Assembly (NCBI RefSeq): GCF_030246845.1
Contig: NZ_CP126889.1
Span: forward strand, 4,645,001-4,709,000
Direction: 5' to 3'
DNA from: Enhydrobacter sp.
Lineage (GTDB): Bacteria; Pseudomonadota; Alphaproteobacteria; Reyranellales; Reyranellaceae
DNA: 64,000 nt
Shown here: positions 44,334-53,443 of the stretch, one piece after another
How positions within the stretch are numbered: the first letter of the stretch is position 1
Layout: each line of letters starts with the position of its first letter
Translations under genes and position numbers: made by a program
Notes under the pieces: generated by a model
Seen by the model: the letters and a program-made list of their open reading frames with translations, nothing else
Told to the model about the DNA's origin: nothing
The model's database searches: none

Positions 44334-46067
44334 GTGGCTGTCTCCGCGCCTGCCCTTCCGTCCAAGCCGGCCGCGACCACGCGTCTGGGCCGATGGGATT
44401 CGTCCTGGCTGCTGTGGACCGGCATCATCGCCGTTCTGCTGTTCCTGGTGGTGAGTCCCTTCGTCCACCTGGTCGCCACCAGCTTCCGGTCGGAGGATAC
44501 CGGCGGCTTCACCTGGGGCAACTACGCGGCCGCCTATGGCCGCGAGCGCTACGTGCAGGCGCTGGTGAATTCGCTCGAGCTGGGCGCTGGCGCGGCACTG
44601 CTTGCCGGCATCTTCGCCGTGCCGCTCGCCTGGGCGGTGTCGCGCACGAACATGCCGGGGCGGGGGCTGGTGCGCGCCCTCGTGCTGGCGACCTTCATCA
44701 CGCCGCCCTATACCGGCGCGGTGGCCTGGATTCTGCTCGCCGGACCCAACGCCGGCTGGCTCAACCGATTCTACGTCCTTCTGACCGGCGCCGATGAAGG
44801 CCCGTTCAACATCTACAGCTTTCCCGGGCTCGTCGCCGTCGTCGCGCTCTATTCCTATCCTTATGTCTTCATCTTCACGAGCGCGGCGCTGGAGCTCGTC
44901 TCGTCGGAAATGGAGGACGCCGCCAATGTTCTGGGGGCGGGCACGTGGCTCACGATGCGCCGGGTCACCCTGCCGCTTGCTTTGCCGGCGATCCTGGGCG
45001 GCCTGATTATCTGCTTCCTGGAGGCGATCGCGCTCTTCGCCTCGCCCGCCATGATCGCCATTCCGGCGAGGTTCAACGTCGTCACCACGCAGCTTTTCCA
45101 GTTCTTCGGCAATCCCGTCCGGGTCGAGGTCGCGGCGGCCTATGCGATGCCTCTGCTGGGCGTCACCGTTCTCCTGGTGCTGGTGCAGCGCCTCCTGACG
45201 CGCCGCCGCGGATTCGTCGCGCTGACCGGCAAGGGCGGCGAGCGGCGCCCGCTGGCGCTCGGCCCCTGGCGATGGGTGCTGTTCGCCTATGCCATGCTGG
45301 TCGCCGCCCTGTCGGTCTTCCTGCCCTACGTCTTCCTGCTGCAGGCGGCCTTTGCCAAGGCATGGGGACGGGGATTTTCCCTCGACAATCTTTCGCTCAG
45401 GAATTTCAGGTTCGTCCTGTTCGAGCACGCGACGGCGGCGCACTCCGTGCTCAACAGCTTCCTTTTCGGCGGTGCCGCGGCGACCCTCGGCGTCGTGGTC
45501 GCCCTCGGCGTGGCCTATATCGTGGCGCGGCGGATCGTGCCGTTCGCCGGCATTCTCGGCTTTCTGTGCGTCGCTCCCTTCGTCATCCCGGGCGTCGTGC
45601 TGGCCATCGGCTTCTACTCCGCCTATGCGCCGCCGCCGCTTGCGCTGTACGGCACTGCCTGGATCCTGATCCTGGCCTTCACCGCCCGCTTCCTGCCGAT
45701 CGGCTATGTGAACGCCAGCGCCGCCATCCGCAGCCTCAATCCCGAGATGGAGGAGGCCGTCCGCGTCCTGGGCGGCGGCCGGCTGACGGCCATGCGCCGC
45801 GTCGTGGCGCCGCTGTTGAAACGCAGCCTGCTGGGCGCCTGGCTGCTGATGTTCATCCCGGCAACGCGCGAGCTGTCATCGGCGATTTTCCTCTACGGCC
45901 CGAATACAAAAGTGGTGTCGGTCATGATCTTCGACATGAGCGAGGAGGGGAATTTCGAGTATCTTGCCGCCCTCGCGCTCATCCTGCAGCTCCTCACCCT
46001 GCCTCTGCTTTGGATCGGCCAGCGCGCGATCGGGCGGGACTTCATGCTGAGGCGTAGCGCGACATGA
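44334..46067 (+). CDS. ABC transporter permease, fused two-domain FbpB type
   Basis: This 577-aa inner-membrane protein joins two permease domains of about six helices each. Each carries an EAA loop that contacts the ATPase: EMEDAANVLGAGTWLTMRRV in the first half and EMEEAVRVLGGGRLTAMRRV in the second. Such two-domain permeases are typical of ferric and related importers. It starts one base after the binding-protein stop and overlaps the ATPase gene by 4 nt (ATGA). Confidence 0.9.
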   Translation: MAVSAPALPSKPAATTRLGRWDSSWLLWTGIIAVLLFLVVSPFVHLVATSFRSEDTGGFTWGNYAAAYGRERYVQALVNSLELGAGAALLAGIFAVPLAWAVSRTNMPGRGLVRALVLATFITPPYTGAVAWILLAGPNAGWLNRFYVLLTGADEGPFNIYSFPGLVAVVALYSYPYVFIFTSAALELVSSEMEDAANVLGAGTWLTMRRVTLPLALPAILGGLIICFLEAIALFASPAMIAIPARFNVVTTQLFQFFGNPVRVEVAAAYAMPLLGVTVLLVLVQRLLTRRRGFVALTGKGGERRPLALGPWRWVLFAYAMLVAALSVFLPYVFLLQAAFAKAWGRGFSLDNLSLRNFRFVLFEHATAAHSVLNSFLFGGAAATLGVVVALGVAYIVARRIVPFAGILGFLCVAPFVIPGVVLAIGFYSAYAPPPLALYGTAWILILAFTARFLPIGYVNASAAIRSLNPEMEEAVRVLGGGRLTAMRRVVAPLLKRSLLGAWLLMFIPATRELSSAIFLYGPNTKVVSVMIFDMSEEGNFEYLAALALILQLLTLPLLWIGQRAIGRDFMLRRSAT

Positions 46068-47125
46068 GCAAGCTGGTACTGCGGAACCTCGCGCGGCGTT
46101 ACGGCACCGTCGACGCCGTTGCCGACTTCTCGCTGGAGCTCGCCAAGGGCGAGTTCGTCTCTCTGCTCGGGCCTTCGGGCTGCGGGAAGACCACGACGCT
46201 GCGCATGATCGCGGGGTTCGTGCCGCCGAGCGACGGCGTGATCGAGATGGACGGCCAGCCGATCTCCACAGCGACGAGTGTCGTGCCGCCGGAAAAGCGG
46301 CGCATGTCGATGATCTTCCAGAGCTACGCGATCTGGCCCAACATGACCGTCGGCGAGAATGTCGGCTTCGGCCTGCAGGTCCGCAAGCTGCCGAAAGCGG
46401 AGATCGCGCGCCGGGTCGACAGGATCCTGGAGGTTGTCCAGCTCGGCGCCCTCAAGGAGCGATACCCGGCGGAACTGTCGGGTGGGCAGCAGCAGCGCGT
46501 GGCGCTCGCGCGCGCGATCGTCGTCGAGCCCGAGATCCTGCTGCTCGACGAGCCGCTTTCCAACCTCGATGCCAACCTGCGTGAGGAGATGCGGTTCGAG
46601 ATCCGTCGCCTGCACGACGAGTTCAGGATCACCACTGTCTATGTCACGCATGATCAGGCCGAGGCCATGGTGACGTCGGACCGCATCGTCGTCATGAACA
46701 AGGGTCGCGTCGAGCAGATCGACCCGCCGCAGGAGCTTTACGCCCGTCCCAGGAGCCGCTTCGTGGCGGGCTTCATCGGTCGCACCAACTTTCTCGAGGG
46801 GCAGCGCCGCGGCGCCGATATCGTGTTCGACGGCTTCACGGCTCCCGCCGCCGCGCTCGACGGCGCCAACGGCCATGGTGCACTCCTGTATTCCTTGCGG
46901 CCGCAATCCATCCAGCTCGCGCGCGAGAAGACGGCCGGCCCGAGCCTGACGGTCGAGGCCGAGATCGTGGGGCGGTCGTACCTCGGCGAGTATTGGGACT
47001 ATCAGGTGAGGCCTTTGTCGGGCGGCAAGGCGCTGCGGGTGTCGACGCCGCCCGCGACCGTGTTCGCGCCCGCCAGCCGGGTCTGGCTGGTGATCGATCC
47101 GGCCGGCATGGTACGTCTTGAGTAG
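46064..47125 (+). CDS. ABC transporter ATP-binding protein (FbpC/PotA type)
   Basis: This 353-aa ATPase has Walker A GPSGCGKTTT, the signature LSGGQQQRVALARAI, Walker B ILLLDEPLSNLD and the H-loop VTHDQAEAM. The last ~110 residues form a TOBE regulatory domain. It completes a three-gene importer with the two preceding genes. The next gene, a CoA-transferase, begins 21 nt later and may share the transcript. Confidence 0.92.
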   Translation: MSKLVLRNLARRYGTVDAVADFSLELAKGEFVSLLGPSGCGKTTTLRMIAGFVPPSDGVIEMDGQPISTATSVVPPEKRRMSMIFQSYAIWPNMTVGENVGFGLQVRKLPKAEIARRVDRILEVVQLGALKERYPAELSGGQQQRVALARAIVVEPEILLLDEPLSNLDANLREEMRFEIRRLHDEFRITTVYVTHDQAEAMVTSDRIVVMNKGRVEQIDPPQELYARPRSRFVAGFIGRTNFLEGQRRGADIVFDGFTAPAAALDGANGHGALLYSLRPQSIQLAREKTAGPSLTVEAEIVGRSYLGEYWDYQVRPLSGGKALRVSTPPATVFAPASRVWLVIDPAGMVRLE

Positions 47126-47146
47126 CAACTTGTTGAGAGTGAGCCA

Positions 47147-48325
47147 ATGACCGCAGGACCGCTTGCCCGCTTTACCGTGCTCGACCTGACGCGGGTGCGC
47201 GCCGGTCCGACGGCGGTGCGCTATTTCGCCGACTGGGGCGCCAACGTCATCAAGATCGAGATGCCGCCGGGCGCCGGCGACATGGACATGGGCGGTCCCC
47301 GGCACGGACCGGACTTCCAGAATCTCCACCGCAACAAGCGGTCGATCACGCTCAACCTCAAGGAGCCCGATGGCCGCGCCGTCTTCATGAAGCTCGTCGA
47401 GAAGGCGGACGTGGTGGTCGAGAACTATCGGGCCGACGTGAAGTTCCGTCTCGGCATCGACTACGAGAGCCTGAAGAAGGTCAACCCGCGGATCGTGCTG
47501 GGCTCGATCTCGGGCTTCGGCCAGGACGGCCCCTATGCCGAACGGGCCGGCTTCGACCAGATTGCCCAGGGCATGGGCGGGCTGATGTGGGTGACTGGCA
47601 TGCCGGGACAGGGACCGGTGCGGGCCGGCATCGCGGTGGCCGATGTCGGCGCGGGCCTTCACTGTGCCATCGGCATCCTGATCGCGCTGCTCGAGCGCGA
47701 AAGCTCGGGCCAGGGACAATGGATCTCGACCTCGCTGCTGCAGGCCATGATCTCGATGTGCGACTTCCAGGCAGCGCGCTGGACCGTCGCTCGCGACATC
47801 CCGGGCCAGGCCGGGAACAACCATCCCACCTCGATCCCGACCGGCGTGTTCAAGACCAGGGACGGCTACATCAACATCGCGGCGTCCGGCGGCCACATCT
47901 ACAGGCGCTTCTGCAAGGCGATCGAGGCTCCCGAGCTGGAGACCGACGAACGCTTCGCCACCGACAAGGCGCGGGCGACGAACCGCGATCTCCTGAACGA
48001 GGAGATCAACAAGCGCACCGGCCGGTTCGGCAGTGCCGATCTGGTCAAGCTCCTGAACGACGCCGGCGTGCCGGCCGGTCCGATCTACAAGATGGACGAG
48101 ATGTTCGCCGACCCGCAGGTCAAGCATCTCAAGATGGCCCATCCGGTGAAATCGCCCAAGCTCGGCGACATCGAGCTGATCGGGCAGGCGATCAACATGA
48201 ACCGCACGCCGTTCGAGATGCGCTCGGCGACGCCGGAGCAGGGCGTGCACACGGAAGAGGTGCTGAAGGAGGCGGGCTACGATGCAGCGGCGATCGCCGA
48301 CTTCCGCAAGCGCGGCGTGATCTGA
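47147..48325 (+). CDS. Class III (CaiB/BaiF) CoA-transferase
   Basis: This 392-aa enzyme has VLDLTRVRAGPTAVRYFADWGANVIKIE at its start, HRNKRSITLNLKEPDG, and the catalytic Asp in AVADVGAGLHCAIGIL. It starts 21 nt after the ABC ATPase and is followed 9 nt later by the crotonase-fold gene. It probably activates the acid imported by the transporter, though this link is inferred from order alone. It is a distant paralogue of the transferase at 37782. Confidence 0.88.
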   Translation: MTAGPLARFTVLDLTRVRAGPTAVRYFADWGANVIKIEMPPGAGDMDMGGPRHGPDFQNLHRNKRSITLNLKEPDGRAVFMKLVEKADVVVENYRADVKFRLGIDYESLKKVNPRIVLGSISGFGQDGPYAERAGFDQIAQGMGGLMWVTGMPGQGPVRAGIAVADVGAGLHCAIGILIALLERESSGQGQWISTSLLQAMISMCDFQAARWTVARDIPGQAGNNHPTSIPTGVFKTRDGYINIAASGGHIYRRFCKAIEAPELETDERFATDKARATNRDLLNEEINKRTGRFGSADLVKLLNDAGVPAGPIYKMDEMFADPQVKHLKMAHPVKSPKLGDIELIGQAINMNRTPFEMRSATPEQGVHTEEVLKEAGYDAAAIADFRKRGVI

Positions 48326-48334
48326 GGAGCGAGC

Positions 48335-49129
48335 ATGATCAGTCCCACATCCCGGATGATCGCGGAGAAGGACGGCCCGATCGGCCGCCTGATCTTCAAC
48401 AAGCCGGAACGTCACAACGCCACGTCCTCGGACATGTGGGAAGCCATCCCCGTGATCCTCGAGGAATTCGAGAAGGATCCGGCCATCCGGGTGATGATCG
48501 TCACCGGCGCCGGCGACAAGGCGTTCGTCTCGGGCGCCGACATCTCGGAGTTCGAGCAGGCGCGTGCCACGCCCGAGCAGGTCGCCCACTACGACAAGAT
48601 CGGCGAGGTGGCGAACTCCCGTCTGGTGAGGTTCCCCAAGCCGACGATCGCCCGCATCCGCGGCTACTGCGTGGGCGGCGGCGTGGCCATCGCGCTCACC
48701 TGCGACATCCGGATCGCCTCGGAGAACGCCAGGTTCGGCGTGCCGGCCGCCAAGCTCGGGCTCGGCTACCGGGCGGCGGGCATCAATGCGCTGATGAATG
48801 TCGTGGGCCCGTCCTACGCCAAGGAGATCTTCTACACTGGTCGGCTGTTCAGCGCACAGGAGGCCTTGGCCATGGGGCTGGTCAACCGCGTCGTGCCGGA
48901 CGCCGAGCTCGACGCCTATGTCGACGACTACTGCAGGCGCATCGGCGAGAACGCACCGCTTACCATGCATGCCGTGAAGCGCACGGTCGAGGAGCTGACG
49001 CGGCTCGACGGCAAGCCCGACTTCCACAGCGTGGCGCAACTCGTCGGCGAATGCTTCGCCTCCGAAGACTACGTCGAGGGCCGCCGCGCCTTCATGGAAA
49101 AGCGCAAGCCGGTCTTCAAGGGTCGCTGA
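48335..49129 (+). CDS. Crotonase-fold protein (enoyl-CoA hydratase/isomerase family) lacking both hydratase glutamates
   Basis: This 264-aa protein keeps the crotonase oxyanion-hole segments KAFVSGADISEF and RGYCVGGGVAIALTCDIRIA. Against enoyl-CoA hydratase, the first catalytic Glu (in GGGCE) is Ala here (GGGVA), and the second (FGxPE) is Ala in FGVPAAKLGLGY. Simple syn-hydration is therefore unlikely; an isomerase, thioesterase, decarboxylase or other crotonase reaction is more probable. It lies 9 nt behind the CoA-transferase. Confidence 0.83.
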   Translation: MISPTSRMIAEKDGPIGRLIFNKPERHNATSSDMWEAIPVILEEFEKDPAIRVMIVTGAGDKAFVSGADISEFEQARATPEQVAHYDKIGEVANSRLVRFPKPTIARIRGYCVGGGVAIALTCDIRIASENARFGVPAAKLGLGYRAAGINALMNVVGPSYAKEIFYTGRLFSAQEALAMGLVNRVVPDAELDAYVDDYCRRIGENAPLTMHAVKRTVEELTRLDGKPDFHSVAQLVGECFASEDYVEGRRAFMEKRKPVFKGR

Positions 49130-49133
49130 CCGC

Positions 49134-49376
49134 GTGACCGACCCCTTTCCGGCCATCGCCGAGGCTTCGGCGGGGGGCGAAACGGCGGCGACCTTCGAAG
49201 ACATCCGCGCGACGATGGGCGTGCGGCGGCGCCGCCGCTCCGAGACCTCGGACGACCATCTGGCGGGCGATCCGCGTCGCCAGGGGAAGCGTTTCCGGGC
49301 ACAATGGCGCCGTGCCTTCGCCCTGATCGGATGGCAGGAGGGAACATGGACGGTATCCAGCAGCTGCACGATCTGA
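49134..49376 (+). pseudogene. Possible 5' remnant of a DehI-like gene
   Basis: A GTG at 49134 opens a frame whose first ~29 residues (FPAIAEASAGGETAATFEDIRATMGV) resemble the N-terminus of halocarboxylic-acid-dehydrogenase DehI-like or carboxymuconolactone-decarboxylase-like proteins. The similarity then stops. The rest is Arg-rich and runs into the start region of the sirtuin gene, overlapping it by 31 nt. I read it as a truncated gene start left by deletion. A genuine small ORF or chance similarity cannot be excluded. Confidence 0.35.
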
Positions 49377-50092
49377 TCGCCTCGGCCAATCGCATCGTCG
49401 CCTTCACCGGGGCGGGCATCTCGACGGAGTCGGGCATCCCGGATTTCCGTTCGCCGGGCGGCATCTGGACCAAGTACCAGCCGATCTACTTCGACGACTT
49501 CGTCTCGTCGGAGGAGATGCGGCGGGAAGCCTGGCGCCGCAAGTTCGCGACCGACGAGACGGTGCTGAAGGCGGAGCCCAATGCCGGCCATCGCGCCCTC
49601 GCCAAGCTGGTCGAGCAGGGGCGCATGAGTGCCGTCATCACGCAGAATGTCGACGGCCTGCACCAGCGGTCCGGCGTGCCGGACTCCAAGGTCATCGAGC
49701 TTCACGGCAATACGACCTATGCAAGCTGCCTGGATTGCGGCCAGCGCCACGAGCTGGAACCGATCAAGCAGGCCTTTCTCGAGAAGGGTGAGCTGCCGGT
49801 CTGCAGCAAGTGCGAGGGGTTGGTGAAGACCGCGACCATCTCGTTCGGCCAGGCAATGCCGGAGATCGCCATGGCGCGCGCCCAGCATGAGGCGACCTCG
49901 TGCGACCTCTTCATCGTGCTCGGCAGCTCGCTCGTGGTCTATCCCGCGGCCGGCTTCCCGCAGATCGCCCGGCGCAACGGAGCGAAGCTGGCGATCGTCA
50001 ATCGCGATCCCACGGACCAGGACGATGATGCCGACCTGGTCATCCACGCCGAGATCGGCCCCACGATGAGCCGCGTCGTCGGCGTCAACTAG
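49346..50092 (+). CDS. cobB: NAD-dependent protein deacylase (sirtuin)
   Basis: This 248-aa sirtuin has FTGAGISTESGIPDFRSPGG (NAD loop), ITQNVDGLHQRSG, and the catalytic His of IELHGNTTY. A zinc site is formed by CLDC and CSKC, and VLGSSLVVYPAAGFP follows. It removes acyl groups from lysines, producing O-acyl-ADP-ribose. Its position next to acyl-CoA genes suits control of acylated enzymes. The ATG at 49346 follows GGAGGGA and is preferred over the open frame from 49304. Confidence 0.9.
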   Translation: MDGIQQLHDLIASANRIVAFTGAGISTESGIPDFRSPGGIWTKYQPIYFDDFVSSEEMRREAWRRKFATDETVLKAEPNAGHRALAKLVEQGRMSAVITQNVDGLHQRSGVPDSKVIELHGNTTYASCLDCGQRHELEPIKQAFLEKGELPVCSKCEGLVKTATISFGQAMPEIAMARAQHEATSCDLFIVLGSSLVVYPAAGFPQIARRNGAKLAIVNRDPTDQDDDADLVIHAEIGPTMSRVVGVN

Positions 50093-50111
50093 GTGCGCGG
50101 CAACGGCCGTC

Positions 50112-51068
50112 ATGATCACGCGCAGATCGGTCCTCGCCGGTGCGATCGGTCTCGCCGGCACGGCCGCGGCACAGGCCGATGACGTCACCTACTTCCGCAT
50201 CCTGACCGGCGGCACGGCCGGCGCCTATTTCCCGATCGGCGGCCTCGTCGCCAGCGCGATTTCGAACCCTCCGGCCATGGTTGCGGCGACCATCGCCTCG
50301 AGCGGTTCGGTGGCCAATGTTGCCGCTGTCGAGGCCGGTACGGCGCAATCGGCGTTTGTTCAGTCGGACATCGCGCATTGGGCCTATAGCGGTACGGGCC
50401 TCTACGAAGGTCGGCCGCGGATCGAGACCTTGCGGGCCATCGCGAATCTCTATCCCGAAAGCATCCAGCTCGTGGCGCGCAAGGGCTCGGACATAAAGTC
50501 GGTCGCCGACCTGCGCGGCAAGCGCGTGTCGCTCGACGAGCCGGGCTCGGGCACCCTGGCGGACGCGCGCATCATTCTTGCCGCCTATGGCTTGAGCGAA
50601 CGGGAACTGGAGGCAGTGTACCTGCCGGTCCAACAGGCGGCGGACGGGCTGAGGGCCGGCGCCCTGGATGCCTTCTTCAATGTCAGCGGCTGGCCGCAGA
50701 GCACGATCGCCGACCTCGCGGCGAGCCTGGGCTTCGACCTCGTGCCGATCGCCGGCCCGCAGGCGGCGGCGCTGACCGCCCGGCACAAGTTCTTCGTCGC
50801 AGGCGTCATCCCCGACAACGCCTACAAGGGCGTCACCGGCGCGCAGACGATCGATGTCCATGCCCTTTGGATCACATCGAGCAAGCAACCTGCCGACCTG
50901 ATCTACGAGATCACGGCCGCACTCTGGGCGCCGGCAACGCGCAAGCTTCTGGATTCGGGGCCGGCGATCGGCCGCGACATCCGGCTCGAGACCGCCCTCG
51001 TTGGCGTCTCCATTCCGCTGCATGCCGGCGCCGAAAGGTTCTACAAGGAAAAAGGCCTGATCAACTAG
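50112..51068 (+). CDS. TAXI-family TRAP transporter solute-binding protein
   Basis: This 318-aa protein has an N-terminal ITRRSVLAGAIGLAGTAAA signal, possibly twin-arginine, then FRILTGGTAGAYFPIGGLVASAI, the opening of TAXI binding proteins. QSDIAHWAYSG and RGKRVSLDEPGSGTLADARIIL follow. TAXI proteins feed fused DctQM permeases with organic acids such as glutamate or 2-oxoglutarate. No such permease is present here. It starts 19 nt after cobB. Confidence 0.87.
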   Translation: MITRRSVLAGAIGLAGTAAAQADDVTYFRILTGGTAGAYFPIGGLVASAISNPPAMVAATIASSGSVANVAAVEAGTAQSAFVQSDIAHWAYSGTGLYEGRPRIETLRAIANLYPESIQLVARKGSDIKSVADLRGKRVSLDEPGSGTLADARIILAAYGLSERELEAVYLPVQQAADGLRAGALDAFFNVSGWPQSTIADLAASLGFDLVPIAGPQAAALTARHKFFVAGVIPDNAYKGVTGAQTIDVHALWITSSKQPADLIYEITAALWAPATRKLLDSGPAIGRDIRLETALVGVSIPLHAGAERFYKEKGLIN

Positions 51069-51083
51069 GAGAGCGAGGCAGGG

Positions 51084-51818
51084 ATGCGGCTGAACGGCAA
51101 GGTCTGCGTGGTGACGGCGGCAGGTCAGGGGATCGGGCTCGCGGCCGCGCGCGCCTTCGCCCGCGAAGGGGCCTCGGTCTGGGCGACCGATGTCGACGCG
51201 GCAAAGCTGGAGGTCCTGTCCGGTGCGGGCAACATCCAGACGCGCAAGCTCGACGTCCTCGACAAGCGGGCCATCGAGGCGCTTGCGAAGGAGGTCGGCA
51301 CCGCTGATGTCCTCTTCAACTGTGCAGGCTTCGTCCATCACGGCACGGTGCTGGAGGCGACCGACGAGGAGTGGCGCCTCGCCTTCGACCTTAATGTCCG
51401 CAGCATGTTCTGGACGATCCAGGCATTCCTGCCGCCGATGCTCGCCATGGGGCGCGGCTCGATCATCAACATGTCGTCGGCAGCCTCTTCCGTGAAGGGC
51501 GCCGCCTTGCGCTTCGTCTACGGGACGACGAAGGCCGCCGTGATCGGGCTCACGAAGTCGGTCGCCGTCGACTATGTGAGCAAGGGCATCCGCTGCAACG
51601 CGATCTGCCCGGGCACGGTACAGACCCCGTCACTCGACGAGCGGATCGCCGGTCTGGGCGGTGGCGCCGACGCCCGCCGGTTCTTCCTGCAACGTCAGCC
51701 GACTGGCCGTTTCGGCTCGGCGGAGGAGGTGGCGGCGCTGGCGGTCTATCTCGCGAGCGACGAGTCGGCCTTCACGACCGGCACGGTGAACGTCATCGAC
51801 GGCGGCTGGAGCATCTGA
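51084..51818 (+). CDS. SDR oxidoreductase of the DHRS6/2-keto-3-deoxy-fuconate dehydrogenase type
   Basis: This 244-aa protein has the NAD loop TAAGQGIGLAAA, DVLFNCAGFVHHGTVLEA, and the catalytic Ser and YGTTKAAVIGL (YxxxK). CNAICPGTVQTPSLDERI follows. The pattern is very close to DHRS6/BDH2-like SDRs, which in bacteria include 2-keto-3-deoxy-L-fuconate and other sugar-acid dehydrogenases. Its link to KDPG aldolase, 2 nt downstream, favours a sugar-acid role. Confidence 0.85.
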   Translation: MRLNGKVCVVTAAGQGIGLAAARAFAREGASVWATDVDAAKLEVLSGAGNIQTRKLDVLDKRAIEALAKEVGTADVLFNCAGFVHHGTVLEATDEEWRLAFDLNVRSMFWTIQAFLPPMLAMGRGSIINMSSAASSVKGAALRFVYGTTKAAVIGLTKSVAVDYVSKGIRCNAICPGTVQTPSLDERIAGLGGGADARRFFLQRQPTGRFGSAEEVAALAVYLASDESAFTTGTVNVIDGGWSI

Positions 51819-51820
51819 CG

Positions 51821-52459
51821 ATGGATATCGCGGCGATCATGGCATGTGCGCCGGTGATTCCGGTGCTCACGATCGACCGGGTCGTGGATGCGGTTCCGTT
51901 GGCGCGGGCCCTCGTCAAGGGCGGGCTGCCCGTGCTGGAGATCACCTTGCGCACGGCAGCCGCATTCGAGGCGTTGAAGGTGATTGCCGCCGATGTGCCC
52001 GACGCGATCGTCGGGGCCGGCACGGTCCTGGAGGAGGGTCAGCTCGATCGGGTCCGGGCGGCAGGCGCGCGCTTCGGTGTCAGCCCAGGCTGCACGCCAG
52101 CCCTGGCGGCCGCAGCGGGGAAGAGCGGGTTGCCCTTCCTGCCGGGCGCGCAGACGGTGTCGGAGGCGCTGACCCTTGCCGAGCAGGGCTTTCGCATCCT
52201 GAAGTTCTTTCCGGCCGGTTCGGCCGGCGGCGCCGGCTGGCTGAAAGCGGTGGCAGCGCCGCTGCCCGATATCCGGTTCTGCCCGACCGGCGGCATCGAT
52301 CAGGAAAACGCAGCGGCTTATCTCGCCCTGCCGAACGTGGCTTGTGTCGGCGGCTCGTGGGTGGCGCCTCGTGCCGCGATGGCCGCCGGGCAATGGGACG
52401 CAATCGAACGGTTGGCCGCGGCGGCGGCCAGGCTCAAGCGGGGGCCGGCGCACCCTTGA
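51821..52459 (+). CDS. eda: KDPG/KHG aldolase
   Basis: This 212-aa class I aldolase has the Schiff-base lysine in FRILKFFPAGSAGG, the catalytic Glu in VLEITLRT, and IVGAGTV and CPTGGI of the phosphate site. It splits 2-keto-3-deoxy-6-phosphogluconate (or the galactonate isomer) to pyruvate and glyceraldehyde-3-phosphate. It begins 2 nt after the SDR. The last 26 nt overlap the 3' end of the convergent kinase gene. Confidence 0.9.
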   Translation: MDIAAIMACAPVIPVLTIDRVVDAVPLARALVKGGLPVLEITLRTAAAFEALKVIAADVPDAIVGAGTVLEEGQLDRVRAAGARFGVSPGCTPALAAAAGKSGLPFLPGAQTVSEALTLAEQGFRILKFFPAGSAGGAGWLKAVAAPLPDIRFCPTGGIDQENAAAYLALPNVACVGGSWVAPRAAMAAGQWDAIERLAAAAARLKRGPAHP

Positions 52460-53375
52460 GTGCCGCCAGAACCTCGGCCCGGCGCGGAATGGGCGTGACC
52501 GCGCCATAGCCTTGCGTCGAAAGTGCGGCCGCGACATTGGCATATCTTGCGGCGCTCTCCAGATCATCGCCCGCCAGGAGGCGTGCCAGGAATGCGCCGT
52601 CGAACGTGTCGCCGGCACCGGTGGCATCGACCGGGATCACGGGATGGGGCGCGAGGCGGAGCCGCTCGTGCGCCGTGGCGATCAGGCAGCCTTCGCCCGC
52701 CATCTTCAGAGCCACCAGCCGTGCACCGAGCCCGAGATAGAAATCGACGATGGCGTCGGGCGCCTCGAGGCCGGTGAGCTGCCGCGAATCGTCGAGGCTC
52801 GGCAGAACGATGTCGCAGCGGGCGGCGGTGGCGTCGATTGTGCGGCGCGCCGTGTCGAGATCCCAAAGCCGCAGGCGCAGGTTCGTGTCGTAGGAGATCT
52901 TGACGCCGGCGGCTTGCGCGGCGGCGATGGCCGCATCGCTGGTCGCGCGCGCACTCTCGCTGATCGCCTGGCCGATGGCGGACAGATGGAGAAAGCGCGC
53001 GCCGGCAATGTAGTCGGCCGGCAAGGTCTCGGGCTGCATCAGCGATGCCGCCGAGTTCTTGCGCAGGTAGTCGAACTTGTGCCCCGCCGCGGTGTGGGTG
53101 ACGAAGCTCACGCCGGTCGGCGCGTCAGGGTGGCGGCTCACCCTCGAAGCATCGACGCCTTCGCCTTTCCAGAGTTCCAGGAAGGCGTCGCCCATCCAGT
53201 CCTGGCCGAGGCTGGTGATATAGCCCGCGGAGGCGCCCTGGCGTGCGGCGGCAATCGCCACGTTCTGGGAGTCGCCGCCGAAGCCCTGAATCCAGGTGCG
53301 GCCATCACCCTCGCGCGGCCGGTTGAATTCGATCAAAGGCTCGCCGAGGCAGACGATGGAAGGGGAGGTGGACAT
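52434..53375 (-). CDS. kdgK: PfkB-family sugar kinase, probable 2-keto-3-deoxygluconate kinase
   Basis: This 313-aa ribokinase-fold enzyme has FGGDSQNVAIAAARQGASAGYIT near residue 34, DTNLRLRLWD (typical of KDG kinases), and the PfkB signature VDATGAGDTFDGAF with the catalytic Asp. It would make KDPG for the aldolase encoded by the overlapping convergent gene. Its start at 53375 lies 69 nt from the divergent reductase gene, which suggests a shared control region. Confidence 0.85.
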   Translation of the reverse strand: MSTSPSIVCLGEPLIEFNRPREGDGRTWIQGFGGDSQNVAIAAARQGASAGYITSLGQDWMGDAFLELWKGEGVDASRVSRHPDAPTGVSFVTHTAAGHKFDYLRKNSAASLMQPETLPADYIAGARFLHLSAIGQAISESARATSDAAIAAAQAAGVKISYDTNLRLRLWDLDTARRTIDATAARCDIVLPSLDDSRQLTGLEAPDAIVDFYLGLGARLVALKMAGEGCLIATAHERLRLAPHPVIPVDATGAGDTFDGAFLARLLAGDDLESAARYANVAAALSTQGYGAVTPIPRRAEVLAALKGAPAPA

Positions 53376-53443
53376 GCCGCCCGAGGTTACCCATGTCGTT
53401 GGATGGCACTCAAGGATGTTGCGCTATCGACAGGGAGGTCTCC

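Noticed and set aside
45893..50188. Minus-strand open frame of about 1430 codons across the ABC operon, CoA-transferase, crotonase and sirtuin genes
   Set aside because: It is antisense to five well-supported genes and has no recognisable motif. Long antisense frames are expected in GC-rich DNA.
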